Assembly (NCBI GenBank): GCA_964577615.1 | Contig: CAZNZW010000013.1 | Coordinates: 1-55,280, forward strand | Source: QNYZ01 sp964577615 | GTDB taxonomy: Bacteria; Desulfobacterota; Desulfobacteria; Desulfobacterales; QNYZ01 | DNA: 55,280 nt | Reading direction: 5' to 3' | Shown here: positions 32,640-41,004 of the stretch, one piece after another | Layout of the letters: each line of letters begins with the position of its first letter | How positions within the stretch are numbered: the first letter of the stretch is position 1 | Notes under the pieces: generated by a model | What the model was told of the DNA's origin: nothing | The model's database searches: none | What the model saw: the letters and a program-made list of their open reading frames with translations, nothing else | Made by a program: the position numbers and the translations under genes

Positions 32640-35600
32640 CAGGTGTTTCCCTTTCTTTTGTGACGGTCACCACACGGCCATTATGGTTTTCTGTTGAATC
32701 AAGACCGGCGTTTAGAACGGCATCGCCGTGACAGGGAAATCGAAGGGAAAACACGGTTCCCTTCCCGGGTATCGATGTCACATCAATGGTGCCGCCGTGC
32801 GCCTCGGCCAGTTTGCGGGTCACCAGCAGGCCCAGGCCGGTCCCGTTGGCGCCCTTGGTGCTGAAAAACGATGTAAACAGTCTGGCGCGGATGGCAGCGG
32901 GGATGCCGATGCCGTTGTCCGTCACATCAAACCGGAGGTGGTCACCTGCTTCCATGTGGCTGCGCACGACCACCCGGTGTTTTTTACCCGGATTGTCATC
33001 GGCCGCACACGCGTCAATTGCATTGGAGATCAGATTCACCAGACAGCGGTGCAGGCTGTGCGGATCAAGCCGGGCTTTTTCTACCGCCGGGGACATCTTC
33101 TGCACCATCTCAATGGCGTGGGCGCGGGCATTTTCGGCCATGACTTCCATCGCATCCGCGGCAATCCGGTTTGGCCGGCACCATTCGTATTCCGGTTCCC
33201 GTTCTCTGGAATACGACAACAGATCCATGACGAGACCGGACGTGCGGTCGATGTTGCGTTGAATCATCCGCCACCCGGTTTTTATCTTATCGGAATTATT
33301 TCTGTCAATGCCGATGTTAAGCAGATAGCTGCCCCCCGTAAACCCGTTTAAAATGTTTTTGATGCAGTGCGCCATGCCGGCAACAGTCTGCCCGACTGCC
33401 GCCAGTTGTTCCGACTGGATCAGTTCTTGCTCCAGGCGCTTGATCTCGCGCAGGTCCTGGAAAAATGCCACACTGCCCATGACTTTGTCGCCCCGGTAGA
33501 GCAGGGATCCGGAAAATATGACGGGAATGGCGTCATGATCGGTGGTGTGCAGCGTGGCTTCTTCCCAGGGGGGCGTACCGGCCGGGCCGGCCGGTGACCG
33601 GTTCTGCAGGAGCCAGTCCACCACTTTCCGGGGGAAAAGGTCCCGGGCGTCGATTTTACCAACCACGTCTTTGCGCGCAAGACCAAATAATTCTTCCGCC
33701 TGCGGGTTGAAAACGAGAATCTTCCAGCTGTTGTCGGTGGCCACAATACCGTTGTTGGAGCTGTTGATCAATTTGGCCTGAAAATAGGCTTTTTCCTGCA
33801 GTTCCTCCTGAAGAATCGAATTTTCGATGGCCACCCCGATCCGGTTGCCCGTCAGTTCCAGCAGGTTTTTCTGCTCGTCGGTATATTCCCGGACAGATCG
33901 ATTTCCGGAGCGGATCACGCCCAGGGTGTTTTTTTTCCGGTCGAAGATGGGGGCATAGGCAACGGCTTTGAGGTGTTCCCGTTTTAACAGCGCCAGCTCC
34001 GGACTGGCGCCGGTCTGCGAAAGGTTGAATGTCATCAGGCGCTGTTGCCGGGCCACCCGGTACACCATGCTGTCCTCATCGGCCACGGGCATTTTTCGGC
34101 AGATATCGCCGCAGGCGCCATAGCTGTACCGGAGATGGTACCGGCCGTCCCGGTCGAGAAGGTAGATGCACAGGAAATCCGACCCCAGTACTTCTGTAAT
34201 CTGCCGAAGGGTCAGGTTCATTCGAAACTCAATATCCAGCGGTGCACCCAGGGACTGGTAGATGCGGCAGAGCGTCTTTAATTCCCGGTTGTGGCGCTTG
34301 ATTTCTTCTTCGGCCTGTTTGTCTTCGGTACGGTCCTGGATGGTCTCAATGGCGCCGATGATATGACCGTCGGCCGCTTTGATGGGGGCAGCGGTAAACC
34401 AGCACCATTTCCCGTTCTCACCCAGGTTGGGGAAAAACATTTCCGCTTCATACGCATCGGCAATCAGGGGGGATTTACGCCATTTTTCCCGGTAAAGGGA
34501 TTTGATTTTTTCCTCGGGAATCTGATCGAGGATAACATCGGCCATGGATGGGCGCCTGGATTTCCAGAAGGGCGCCCATTGCCGGTCGGTGCCCACGATG
34601 GTCTCGGCACGACAACCGGACAGTTTTTCGAGGGCCCGGTTCCAGTGGGTGACAATGTGATCCTGGTTGATGACAAAGGTCGGCATGGTACTGCCCTGGA
34701 TCAGCTGGGCCATTTTTTGCTGGGCAGCGCTCAGCAGCCGGTTTTGCCGGACGGCTTCCTCGGCGGCTCTCCGGGTTTCAGTACGGTCCTGAATGGTTTC
34801 GATGGCGCCGACAACGTCGCCGCCGGCCGTCCGGATGGGGGCGGCCGTAAAAAATAGCCACAACCCGTCCCTGCCGAGATTCGGGAAAAATTCCTCGGTT
34901 TCGTAGGCGCCGTCGATCAGGGAGGACTGCTTCCAGCTGTCTCCGTAATATTTCATCGTTTCCCGCCGGTTGACCCCTTCGAGAATGAGGTCGGCCATCA
35001 CCGGGCGTTTTTCCGGGTGGAAGGGTTTCCAGTGGCCGCGAGTGCCGATGATCTGTGCGGCCGCATATCCGGTCAGCTTCTCACAGGCCTGATTCCAGTG
35101 GGTGACGATGTGGTCCTGATCAATGACGAAGGTCGGGATCGAGTTGCCCTCGATGATCTGGCCCAGGCCCGCACCGGTTTTCTGCAGTTTTCGCTCAATG
35201 GATTCGTACCGCTGGCACCGGCTGCGGACCAGATGACTGATCCGGTCGGCATATCCCGTAAAAAGAGACGCCACGTCCGCGCCGGACAGTGTTTTGTGTC
35301 CGATCGTCCGCAGGGCTTTGGCTTTTTCGGCTTCGATGAGCAGATCGGACCAGAGGGTGCGGCTGACAATGTAGTCAATCAGCAATACGCCTTGCGGTTT
35401 GGTTTTTTCAATTGTTTCGGCCAGTGTGGGGTCATTGGTGATTTCGATCAGGACTTTCAGCCCGTCGAGCGCGTACAGAGCGGTGTGATCGGTGGTGGTG
35501 AAGATCCCTTTTTTCCGTGCGTACCGGATTCCTTCGGCTTTTTCGTCGGGGTCGGCGACGCCCAGAATGCGGGGGGGGCGGTCGGAAAAATATTCGGAAA

Positions 35601-35703
35601 ACAGCAGCTCAAGCAGTTGCCGGCAGAAATGCCCGCCCCCGACAATGGCGACAGGGGTGTGATCGAGGATGGGTATCATCTGTTCATTGCCCCCTTTATC
35701 CAT
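32632..35703 (-). CDS. Multi-PAS/GAF sensor histidine kinase with Rossmann-like N-terminus
   Basis: A 1023-residue soluble histidine kinase. Residues of about 10-130 look like a Rossmann nucleotide-binding fold (VAIVGGGHFCRQLLELLF, then LGVADPDEKAEG). Two closely similar PAS domains follow, both carrying PTFVI(D/N)QDHIVTHWN, FFPNLG, FTAAPI and GAIETIQDRTE, evidently an internal duplication. Next come a GAF domain (about 510-660), a third PAS domain, the dimerisation H-box with His779 in GMAHCIKNILNG, and an HATPase domain (NLISNAIDACA, DNGIGIP, GTGLGLLVTRKLAEAHGG). No transmembrane helix is seen, so sensing is cytoplasmic. The start at 35703 was preferred for a GAGGG site close before it; 35679 is also possible. 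Confidence 0.85.
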   Translation of the reverse strand: MDKGGNEQMIPILDHTPVAIVGGGHFCRQLLELLFSEYFSDRPPRILGVADPDEKAEGIRYARKKGIFTTTDHTALYALDGLKVLIEITNDPTLAETIEKTKPQGVLLIDYIVSRTLWSDLLIEAEKAKALRTIGHKTLSGADVASLFTGYADRISHLVRSRCQRYESIERKLQKTGAGLGQIIEGNSIPTFVIDQDHIVTHWNQACEKLTGYAAAQIIGTRGHWKPFHPEKRPVMADLILEGVNRRETMKYYGDSWKQSSLIDGAYETEEFFPNLGRDGLWLFFTAAPIRTAGGDVVGAIETIQDRTETRRAAEEAVRQNRLLSAAQQKMAQLIQGSTMPTFVINQDHIVTHWNRALEKLSGCRAETIVGTDRQWAPFWKSRRPSMADVILDQIPEEKIKSLYREKWRKSPLIADAYEAEMFFPNLGENGKWCWFTAAPIKAADGHIIGAIETIQDRTEDKQAEEEIKRHNRELKTLCRIYQSLGAPLDIEFRMNLTLRQITEVLGSDFLCIYLLDRDGRYHLRYSYGACGDICRKMPVADEDSMVYRVARQQRLMTFNLSQTGASPELALLKREHLKAVAYAPIFDRKKNTLGVIRSGNRSVREYTDEQKNLLELTGNRIGVAIENSILQEELQEKAYFQAKLINSSNNGIVATDNSWKILVFNPQAEELFGLARKDVVGKIDARDLFPRKVVDWLLQNRSPAGPAGTPPWEEATLHTTDHDAIPVIFSGSLLYRGDKVMGSVAFFQDLREIKRLEQELIQSEQLAAVGQTVAGMAHCIKNILNGFTGGSYLLNIGIDRNNSDKIKTGWRMIQRNIDRTSGLVMDLLSYSREREPEYEWCRPNRIAADAMEVMAENARAHAIEMVQKMSPAVEKARLDPHSLHRCLVNLISNAIDACAADDNPGKKHRVVVRSHMEAGDHLRFDVTDNGIGIPAAIRARLFTSFFSTKGANGTGLGLLVTRKLAEAHGGTIDVTSIPGKGTVFSLRFPCHGDAVLNAGLDSTENHNGRVVTVTKERETPDA

Positions 35704-35911
35704 ACAGCCCTCACTCTTCCGGCCGCCTGCCGGGTATTCAAATGACGATATCTGTGGTAGATGACGGGAAAATAAACACGTATTATTTCGCCGTCCGGCC
35801 GAAAAGTCCGGATGCGGCAGGTTGCACGGGCCGCCGGCTCCGCTTGCCGTACCACAGTTCCAAAAGGACAATCAAGGCTTTAACGCCAGTTGATATATTG
35901 GGAAAATATCC

Positions 35912-36571
35912 ATGTTTGATCCGCGTACCAAACTGATTCTCACTTTTTTACTGACGTTTTTTGTGGCCACTACCCGGCCTGTTTCTCTGCTGATCGGGCA
36001 ATGGCTTTTTCTGGTTCTTTTCATTTTCGCCTTGAAACAAACCCGGGCCTGGCTGCGCTGGCTGCGGCTGGTCATTCCCATGGCCCTGTTTTTTGGTCTA
36101 GTCACCGGATGGGCGGCCGGCCCGGCGGCCGGCGGCTTTGCCGCGCTGAAGCTGTTGACTCTGACCACCGTCTTTTTTCTTTTTTTTTCCGTTACATCGC
36201 CCGAGGACATGGCCAACGCGCTGATCAAGATCGGGCTGCCCTATACGGTGGCCTTTGTTTTTTCCACAGCCATGCAGTTTGTCCCGGTGATCGGCCGCAA
36301 GGCCGGCGATATCCTGGATGCCCAGCGTGTCCGGGGCCTTTCGATGGCGCCGGGCTGGGCGTCCCTGCGGCAGTATCCGGCTTTTCTGGTTCCCCTGCTG
36401 ATTCAGTCTTTCCAGCTGGCCGAAGAACTGGCCGAAGCAATGGAGGCCCGGGGGTTCAGCCGGAAAAACCGGACCTTTTATAAAACGTATCGCTTGCAAT
36501 TGCGCGACTGGATCGCTATTGTCGGGGCGATTCTCCTGCTGACCGGTTTTTATATCTGGCTTTCCGGATAG
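35912..36571 (+). CDS. Energy-coupling factor transporter transmembrane protein (EcfT/CbiQ-like)
   Basis: A 219-residue inner-membrane protein with five or so hydrophobic segments and the two cytoplasmic coupling-helix motifs typical of EcfT: AQRVRG (about residues 135-140) and AMEARGF (about 175-181). EcfT links two EcfA ATPases to a vitamin- or metal-specific S component. No EcfA or S component gene lies beside it; the neighbours are a divergent histidine kinase and an outer-membrane protein gene. It may share ATPases encoded elsewhere, or be a remnant of a cobalt/vitamin system. The ribosome-binding site is weak (GGGAAAATATCC before ATG). Confidence 0.83.
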   Translation: MFDPRTKLILTFLLTFFVATTRPVSLLIGQWLFLVLFIFALKQTRAWLRWLRLVIPMALFFGLVTGWAAGPAAGGFAALKLLTLTTVFFLFFSVTSPEDMANALIKIGLPYTVAFVFSTAMQFVPVIGRKAGDILDAQRVRGLSMAPGWASLRQYPAFLVPLLIQSFQLAEELAEAMEARGFSRKNRTFYKTYRLQLRDWIAIVGAILLLTGFYIWLSG

Positions 36572-36685
36572 GATCTCGATGCGGCGACGAAAAGAAAAGC
36601 AGTTCGGTAACGATTGAAACACGGTGCGGGCCGGCAATCGGGCAGGAGAAGCAGAAAAAGAGAAGACCACCAAGCGGAGGAGATG

Positions 36686-37357
36686 ATGAAAAAACAGATG
36701 CGATATGTTGTCACCGGCCTTTTGGCCCTGCTGGTATTTTCCAGCCCGGGCCGGGCCGAGACCGGCGATATGGCCCTGGGCGTCAAGGCCGGTACCCTGG
36801 GAGTTGGTGCGGAACTCACCATCGGCCTGCTGCCCTATTTTAATGCCCGCGTGGGCCTCAACGGGTTTAAATACAGCTATGACACCAAGATCGAAGAGAT
36901 CGACTATGATCTCGATCTCAACCTGTTTTCCGGATCCCTGCTGTTCGACTGGCATTTCCTGGGGGGCGATTTCCGATTGACGGGCGGGCTGGTGTTGAAT
37001 TTCAATGATCTGGATATGAAGGCCAATACAAAACGCAGCCACTATATTATTGACGATATCGCCTATTCCACCGACGATGTCGGTCATCTGAAGGGGACCA
37101 TCGATTTCAATACGGTTTCTCCCTATCTGGGAATCGGGTGGGGAGATGCTGTCGGCGGCGGGCCGATTTGCTTTTTTATGGACCTGGGTGTCCTTTTTCA
37201 GGGATCGCCCCAGGCCGATCTGTCCGTTACCGGGCCGATTGGCTCAAACGCCGATTTTCAGCGTCATCTCAGAAATGAAGAAAACGAAATTGAGGATAAA
37301 ACGGATGGGTACGCCTGGTATCCGGTTTTTGCCATTGGCGTGGCGTTCAAGTTCTAA
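36686..37357 (+). CDS. Predicted outer-membrane beta-barrel protein
   Basis: A 223-residue protein with an N-terminal signal peptide (MKKQMRYVVTGLLALLVF, cleavage probably after GRAE or nearby) and alternating-residue beta strands characteristic of an eight-stranded OmpA/OmpW-like barrel: for example FNARVGLNGFKYSYD, SGSLLFDWHFLGGDF, LTGGLVLNFND, and the aromatic C-terminus GVAFKF expected for BAM recognition. The start at 36686 sits five bases after GGAGGAG; a longer frame from 36614 and the adjacent ATG at 36683 are less likely. I cannot assign a ligand or function. It follows ecfT by 114 nt on the same strand and is convergent with recD2. Confidence 0.8.
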   Translation: MKKQMRYVVTGLLALLVFSSPGRAETGDMALGVKAGTLGVGAELTIGLLPYFNARVGLNGFKYSYDTKIEEIDYDLDLNLFSGSLLFDWHFLGGDFRLTGGLVLNFNDLDMKANTKRSHYIIDDIAYSTDDVGHLKGTIDFNTVSPYLGIGWGDAVGGGPICFFMDLGVLFQGSPQADLSVTGPIGSNADFQRHLRNEENEIEDKTDGYAWYPVFAIGVAFKF

Positions 37358-37384
37358 AGGCTGAAAAAATGTGTGCCCGGCCCG

Positions 37385-39649
37385 TCAGCGCTGGAGCCGC
37401 CGGGCCAGACCGGTCAGACGGCGGCGGGGCCGGTCGTTGGCCAGGGCGATATCCACAGCGCGCGGCGTGCCCACAATAACGACCAGCTGCTTCCCCCGGG
37501 TAATGGCGGTGTAAAGCAGGTTCCGCTGAAGCAGGGCGTAGTGCTGGGTGAAAAGGGGCAGGATGACGGCCGGATATTCGGACCCCTGGGATTTGTGCAC
37601 GGAGATGGCATAGGCCAGGGTCAGGTCATCCAGCTCCGCCGCATCGTACTCGATGATCCGGCCATCGTAGTTGACGGATACATTGCCCTTGTCCACGGCG
37701 GACACCATCCCGATATCCCCATTGAAGATATCCTTCTGGTAGTTGTTTTTCAGGTGCATCACCTTGTCCCCCGCATAGAAGGTACGTTGATTTCTGCCGG
37801 GCTGGCGGCCCGCAGCATTCAGGCGGCGCTGCAGAAGCCGGTTGAGGTTGAGGGTGCCCGCATCGCCTTTGTGCATGGGGGTAATCACCTGGATATCCCG
37901 GACCGGATCGAGGTGAAACCGCTCGGGAATACGGTCGGCGCACATTTCCGCGATGGCCGTGGCCGCCAGGGTCGGGTTGGCCATGCGGATAAAATAAAAA
38001 TCCATCAGGCCGTCGACTTCCGGGGCGGACGGCAGCTGCAGCGGTTTCCCCTGCCGGACCCGGTGGGCGTTGATGATAATGGGGCTTTCCCGGGCCTGAC
38101 GAAAGATCCGGGTCAACTCCAGTGTCGGGATGGTGCCCGATTGAATCATGTCGGCCAGCACGTTTCCCGGCCCCACCGGTGGCAGTTGATACACGTCTCC
38201 CACAAAAACAACAATGGTTTCGAGATGCACGGCCTCAAGCAGGTGATACATGAGCCAGGTGTCCACCATGGACGCTTCGTCAACGATGACCACGTCGGCC
38301 GCCAGGGGGTCGTCGCGGTTTTTGTCGAACAGATCCGTCTGCAGGTTGTAGTGCAGCAGTCGGTGCAGGGTGGCGGCGGGCCGGCCGCTGATCTCGGACA
38401 GGCGCTTGGCGGCCCGTCCCGTGGGCGCGGCCAGGAGAATACGGGCGCCCCGGGCCTCGTGAACAGCCGTCAGGGAACGGATCAAGGTGGTTTTGCCGGT
38501 TCCCGGCCCGCCGGTGAGCACGGCCACGCGGTAATTTAACAGAGATTCAAGGACCGTCTGCTGTTCTTCGGAAAGCTGAATGGCCAGTTTGCGGACAATT
38601 TCGGCCGCCAGCCGGTCGCGGTCCATCGGAGGCGGGGGCATGGGGATCATCTGCAGTGCCGCCAGTCGTTCAGCGATGCCGGTTTCAGCGGAAAAAATTG
38701 ATTTCAGACAGACCGTCCGTCCGTCCGCCGGTATCCGCCCGGTTTCCATTACCACTTCGCCGGCATCGTCCAGTTGCGCGAGGGCTTCCGCCACTTCATC
38801 CGGCGGGATATCAAAATCGTCTGCACAGCGGCCGCATAAGCGCTCTTCTTCGGTCAGGGTGTGGCCGTCTTCGATATCGGTGGCGACAAGATGAAGCAGA
38901 CAGGCCTTTACCCGGGTGGGGTCGTTTTTGTCCATCCCCTGGGAAACGGCGATGGTGTCGGCGATCTTAAACCCGGTCCCCGGCCAGTCCAGGGCGATCC
39001 GGTAGGGGTCTCCGGTGAGGATGTCGACGGCTTTTTCGCCGTAAAGCTTGAGCACCCGGCCACAGTGTGAAGCGGAAATTCCGGTTTCACTGAAAAACCG
39101 CATCAACTCCCGGACAATGTGATGCTGTCGCCATGCCGTATGGATGCGGCGGGCTGTCTTTTTCCCGATGCCTGTTACTTCAATCAGGCGTTCTGGATCG
39201 TTTTCGATCACATCAAGCGTTGTTTCGCCAAACCGGTCGGTGATTCGATGGACTGTTTTGGGCCCGATCCCCGGGATAAATCCGGTGGCCAGGTAATTTT
39301 GAATCTCTTCCACGGCCGTGGGCAGCAGGACTTCAAAGCCGGTGGTTTTCAATTGTTCGCCAAAGCGGGGGTGGGTTTCCCAGCGTCCAGTCACCCGGAC
39401 CGTTTCTCCGGGCCGGGCTTCAGGCAGGTAGCCGACAATGGTAATCAGGCTGCCGGTCTTTTCAACGCGCAACCGTGCGATGGTGTAGTGGTTCTCCGGG
39501 TTGTGAAAAGTCACGTGTTCCACGTAACCGGTCAGGCTGATGTCGGCTGCCGGCGTATCCTGCAACGGCGGCTGGAGAGCATTAACCGGCGGACGGGCCG
39601 GCGATTTTTTTTTCCTGGCGCGCGATATGTTGTTTTCGGCCTTACCCAT
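37385..39649 (-). CDS. recD2: RecD2-type ATP-dependent DNA helicase
   Basis: A 754-residue SF1B 5'-3' helicase of the RecD2 (RecD-like, RecBC-independent) group. The N-terminal region has an OB-like domain and helix-hairpin-helix motifs (FIPGIGPKTVHRI and VTGIGKKTARRI, about residues 110-175). The helicase core has Walker A TGGPGTGKTTLI, motif II VIVDEASMVD, motif III FVGDVYQLPPVG and a C-terminal UvrD-like motif YAISVHKSQGSEY. The start at 39649 overlaps the gmhB stop (ATGGGTAA), consistent with coupling; upstream in-frame ATG codons lack convincing sites. RecD2 works in DNA repair and mismatch processing. It is the last gene of the hsp20-lon-rlpA-gmhB-recD2 block. Confidence 0.92.
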   Translation of the reverse strand: MGKAENNISRARKKKSPARPPVNALQPPLQDTPAADISLTGYVEHVTFHNPENHYTIARLRVEKTGSLITIVGYLPEARPGETVRVTGRWETHPRFGEQLKTTGFEVLLPTAVEEIQNYLATGFIPGIGPKTVHRITDRFGETTLDVIENDPERLIEVTGIGKKTARRIHTAWRQHHIVRELMRFFSETGISASHCGRVLKLYGEKAVDILTGDPYRIALDWPGTGFKIADTIAVSQGMDKNDPTRVKACLLHLVATDIEDGHTLTEEERLCGRCADDFDIPPDEVAEALAQLDDAGEVVMETGRIPADGRTVCLKSIFSAETGIAERLAALQMIPMPPPPMDRDRLAAEIVRKLAIQLSEEQQTVLESLLNYRVAVLTGGPGTGKTTLIRSLTAVHEARGARILLAAPTGRAAKRLSEISGRPAATLHRLLHYNLQTDLFDKNRDDPLAADVVIVDEASMVDTWLMYHLLEAVHLETIVVFVGDVYQLPPVGPGNVLADMIQSGTIPTLELTRIFRQARESPIIINAHRVRQGKPLQLPSAPEVDGLMDFYFIRMANPTLAATAIAEMCADRIPERFHLDPVRDIQVITPMHKGDAGTLNLNRLLQRRLNAAGRQPGRNQRTFYAGDKVMHLKNNYQKDIFNGDIGMVSAVDKGNVSVNYDGRIIEYDAAELDDLTLAYAISVHKSQGSEYPAVILPLFTQHYALLQRNLLYTAITRGKQLVVIVGTPRAVDIALANDRPRRRLTGLARRLQR

Positions 39650-40280
39650 CAGAGGAGTCACATTCGCCGGCCGGCGTAGTCTGCTGCCAGCCATCTTTCC
39701 GGCGCCGGGTGACGATCCACTGAACGGCGGCGTACAGGTCGTCGGCAATGTGGCTGGGGCGCGGGTCTGTTTTGCCGGGGGGGCCGGCGCCGCGGCGCAC
39801 CAGAATCGTCCGGCCGCAGCCGGCCCGGCAGCCGCACTGGATATCCGTGATGCGGTCGCCGACCATCACGGCGCGGGACAGGTCGATGCGATACTTTTCG
39901 GCGGCCTGCCGGATCAGGGCTGGTTTGGGTTTGCGGCAGGCGCAGCCGTCTTCCGGGAGGTGGGGGCAGAAGAAAATATCGGTGATGTGGCCCCCGTTTT
40001 CGGTTACCAGCTTTTTCATGCGGGCATGGATCTGTTTCAGGCCGGCCGCGGTGATCAAACCGCGGCCCACGGCGGACTGATTGGTAATCACGATCACCGC
40101 CCACCCGCCGCCGGCCAGGATTTTCAGCGCATCCAGGCTGCGGGGCAGAAAATGAAATTCGTCCGGGCTTTTAATATAGTCCGGGCTGTCGCGGTTAATC
40201 ACGCCATCCCGGTCGAGAAAGACAACCCGGGCCGGGTGGACGGCCCTACTCGGCAACGGTGAAGGCATCGGGAAATCCAT
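39642..40280 (-). CDS. gmhB: D-glycero-D-manno-heptose 1,7-bisphosphate phosphatase (GmhB-like HAD hydrolase)
   Basis: A 212-residue HAD-superfamily phosphatase of the IIIA/GmhB type. The nucleophile motif is FLDRDGVIN (both Asp present), motif II lies in VITNQS, and the C-terminal acidic motif is GDRITDIQCG. The zinc-binding loop characteristic of GmhB is present as CPHLPEDGCAC. GmhB removes the C7 phosphate during ADP-heptose synthesis for LPS. The first 15 residues or so overlap the rlpA end, and I cannot choose between starts at 40280 and 40268; neither has a clear ribosome-binding site. Histidinol-phosphate phosphatase is the main alternative within the same family. Confidence 0.86.
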   Translation of the reverse strand: MDFPMPSPLPSRAVHPARVVFLDRDGVINRDSPDYIKSPDEFHFLPRSLDALKILAGGGWAVIVITNQSAVGRGLITAAGLKQIHARMKKLVTENGGHITDIFFCPHLPEDGCACRKPKPALIRQAAEKYRIDLSRAVMVGDRITDIQCGCRAGCGRTILVRRGAGPPGKTDPRPSHIADDLYAAVQWIVTRRRKDGWQQTTPAGECDSSDG

Positions 40281-41004
40281 TCTGGACGAGGTAGCGCTCG
40301 TATTTTTCCGCCCGGGTCAGTGTGTGGCAGGCGCCGACACGGACCCGGTACAAAACAGCCTCGCCGGTGTCGTACCGGCTGATATGGGCGTTGACGTAGG
40401 TCTGGCCCAGCCTCCGGACGAACTGTTCGGCATTTTTCCGGTCGGCAAAGGCGCCGACCTGGATGGTGAAGGTGCCCTGTTGATAGGGCACCGGGCGGTA
40501 GGTCGGGCGACCGTCGGGGCGGGGTTTGCCGGCCTTTCCCAGGGCAACGATTTCCACGGGGGCCGTTCCCGGTCCGACGACGCCGAGCTTTCGGGCGGCA
40601 CCGTAAGACAGATCGATGATCCGGTTTCTGACAAAGGGTCCCCGGTCGTTGATGCGGACGTCAAGGATCCGGTTGTTTGTCAGATTGTGGACACGCACCC
40701 AGGTGCCCAGCGGCAGGGTCTTGTGCGCCGCGCTGATGGCATACATGTCGTAGCGCTCACCGTTGGCGGTTTTGCGGCCGTGAAACTGTCTGCCATACCA
40801 GGAGGCAATGCCTTTCTGGGTAAATCCGCTGCTGTGGTTCAGCGGCTGGTACCAGCGCCCCATGACCTTGTAGGGCCTGGGGGCCCCGGGCCGGGAAGGC
40901 GGCGGCGGCGACGGGTGCCGGACACAGCCCGACAAAGCGAAGACCACAAGGCAGACCGCGATGGCGGCCAGACGCCCGGCCGCCGGTGGAAAGCCCCGGC
41001 GCAT
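40246..41004 (-). CDS. rlpA: Septal ring lytic transglycosylase RlpA family lipoprotein
   Basis: A 252-residue predicted lipoprotein. The signal peptide ends in the lipobox LSGC, with lipidated Cys27, followed by a Pro-rich linker. The double-psi beta-barrel RlpA domain (about residues 65-150) carries GIASWYGRQFHGRKTANGE, AAHKTLPLGT and NDRGPF, including the conserved His and Asp. A SPOR domain (about 175-248, starting TFTIQVGAFADRKNAEQF) would target denuded septal peptidoglycan. RlpA is an outer-membrane-anchored lytic transglycosylase acting at division sites in some bacteria. The start ATG shares one base with the lon stop (TGATG), showing translational coupling. Confidence 0.92.
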   Translation of the reverse strand: MRRGFPPAAGRLAAIAVCLVVFALSGCVRHPSPPPPSRPGAPRPYKVMGRWYQPLNHSSGFTQKGIASWYGRQFHGRKTANGERYDMYAISAAHKTLPLGTWVRVHNLTNNRILDVRINDRGPFVRNRIIDLSYGAARKLGVVGPGTAPVEIVALGKAGKPRPDGRPTYRPVPYQQGTFTIQVGAFADRKNAEQFVRRLGQTYVNAHISRYDTGEAVLYRVRVGACHTLTRAEKYERYLVQNGFPDAFTVAE

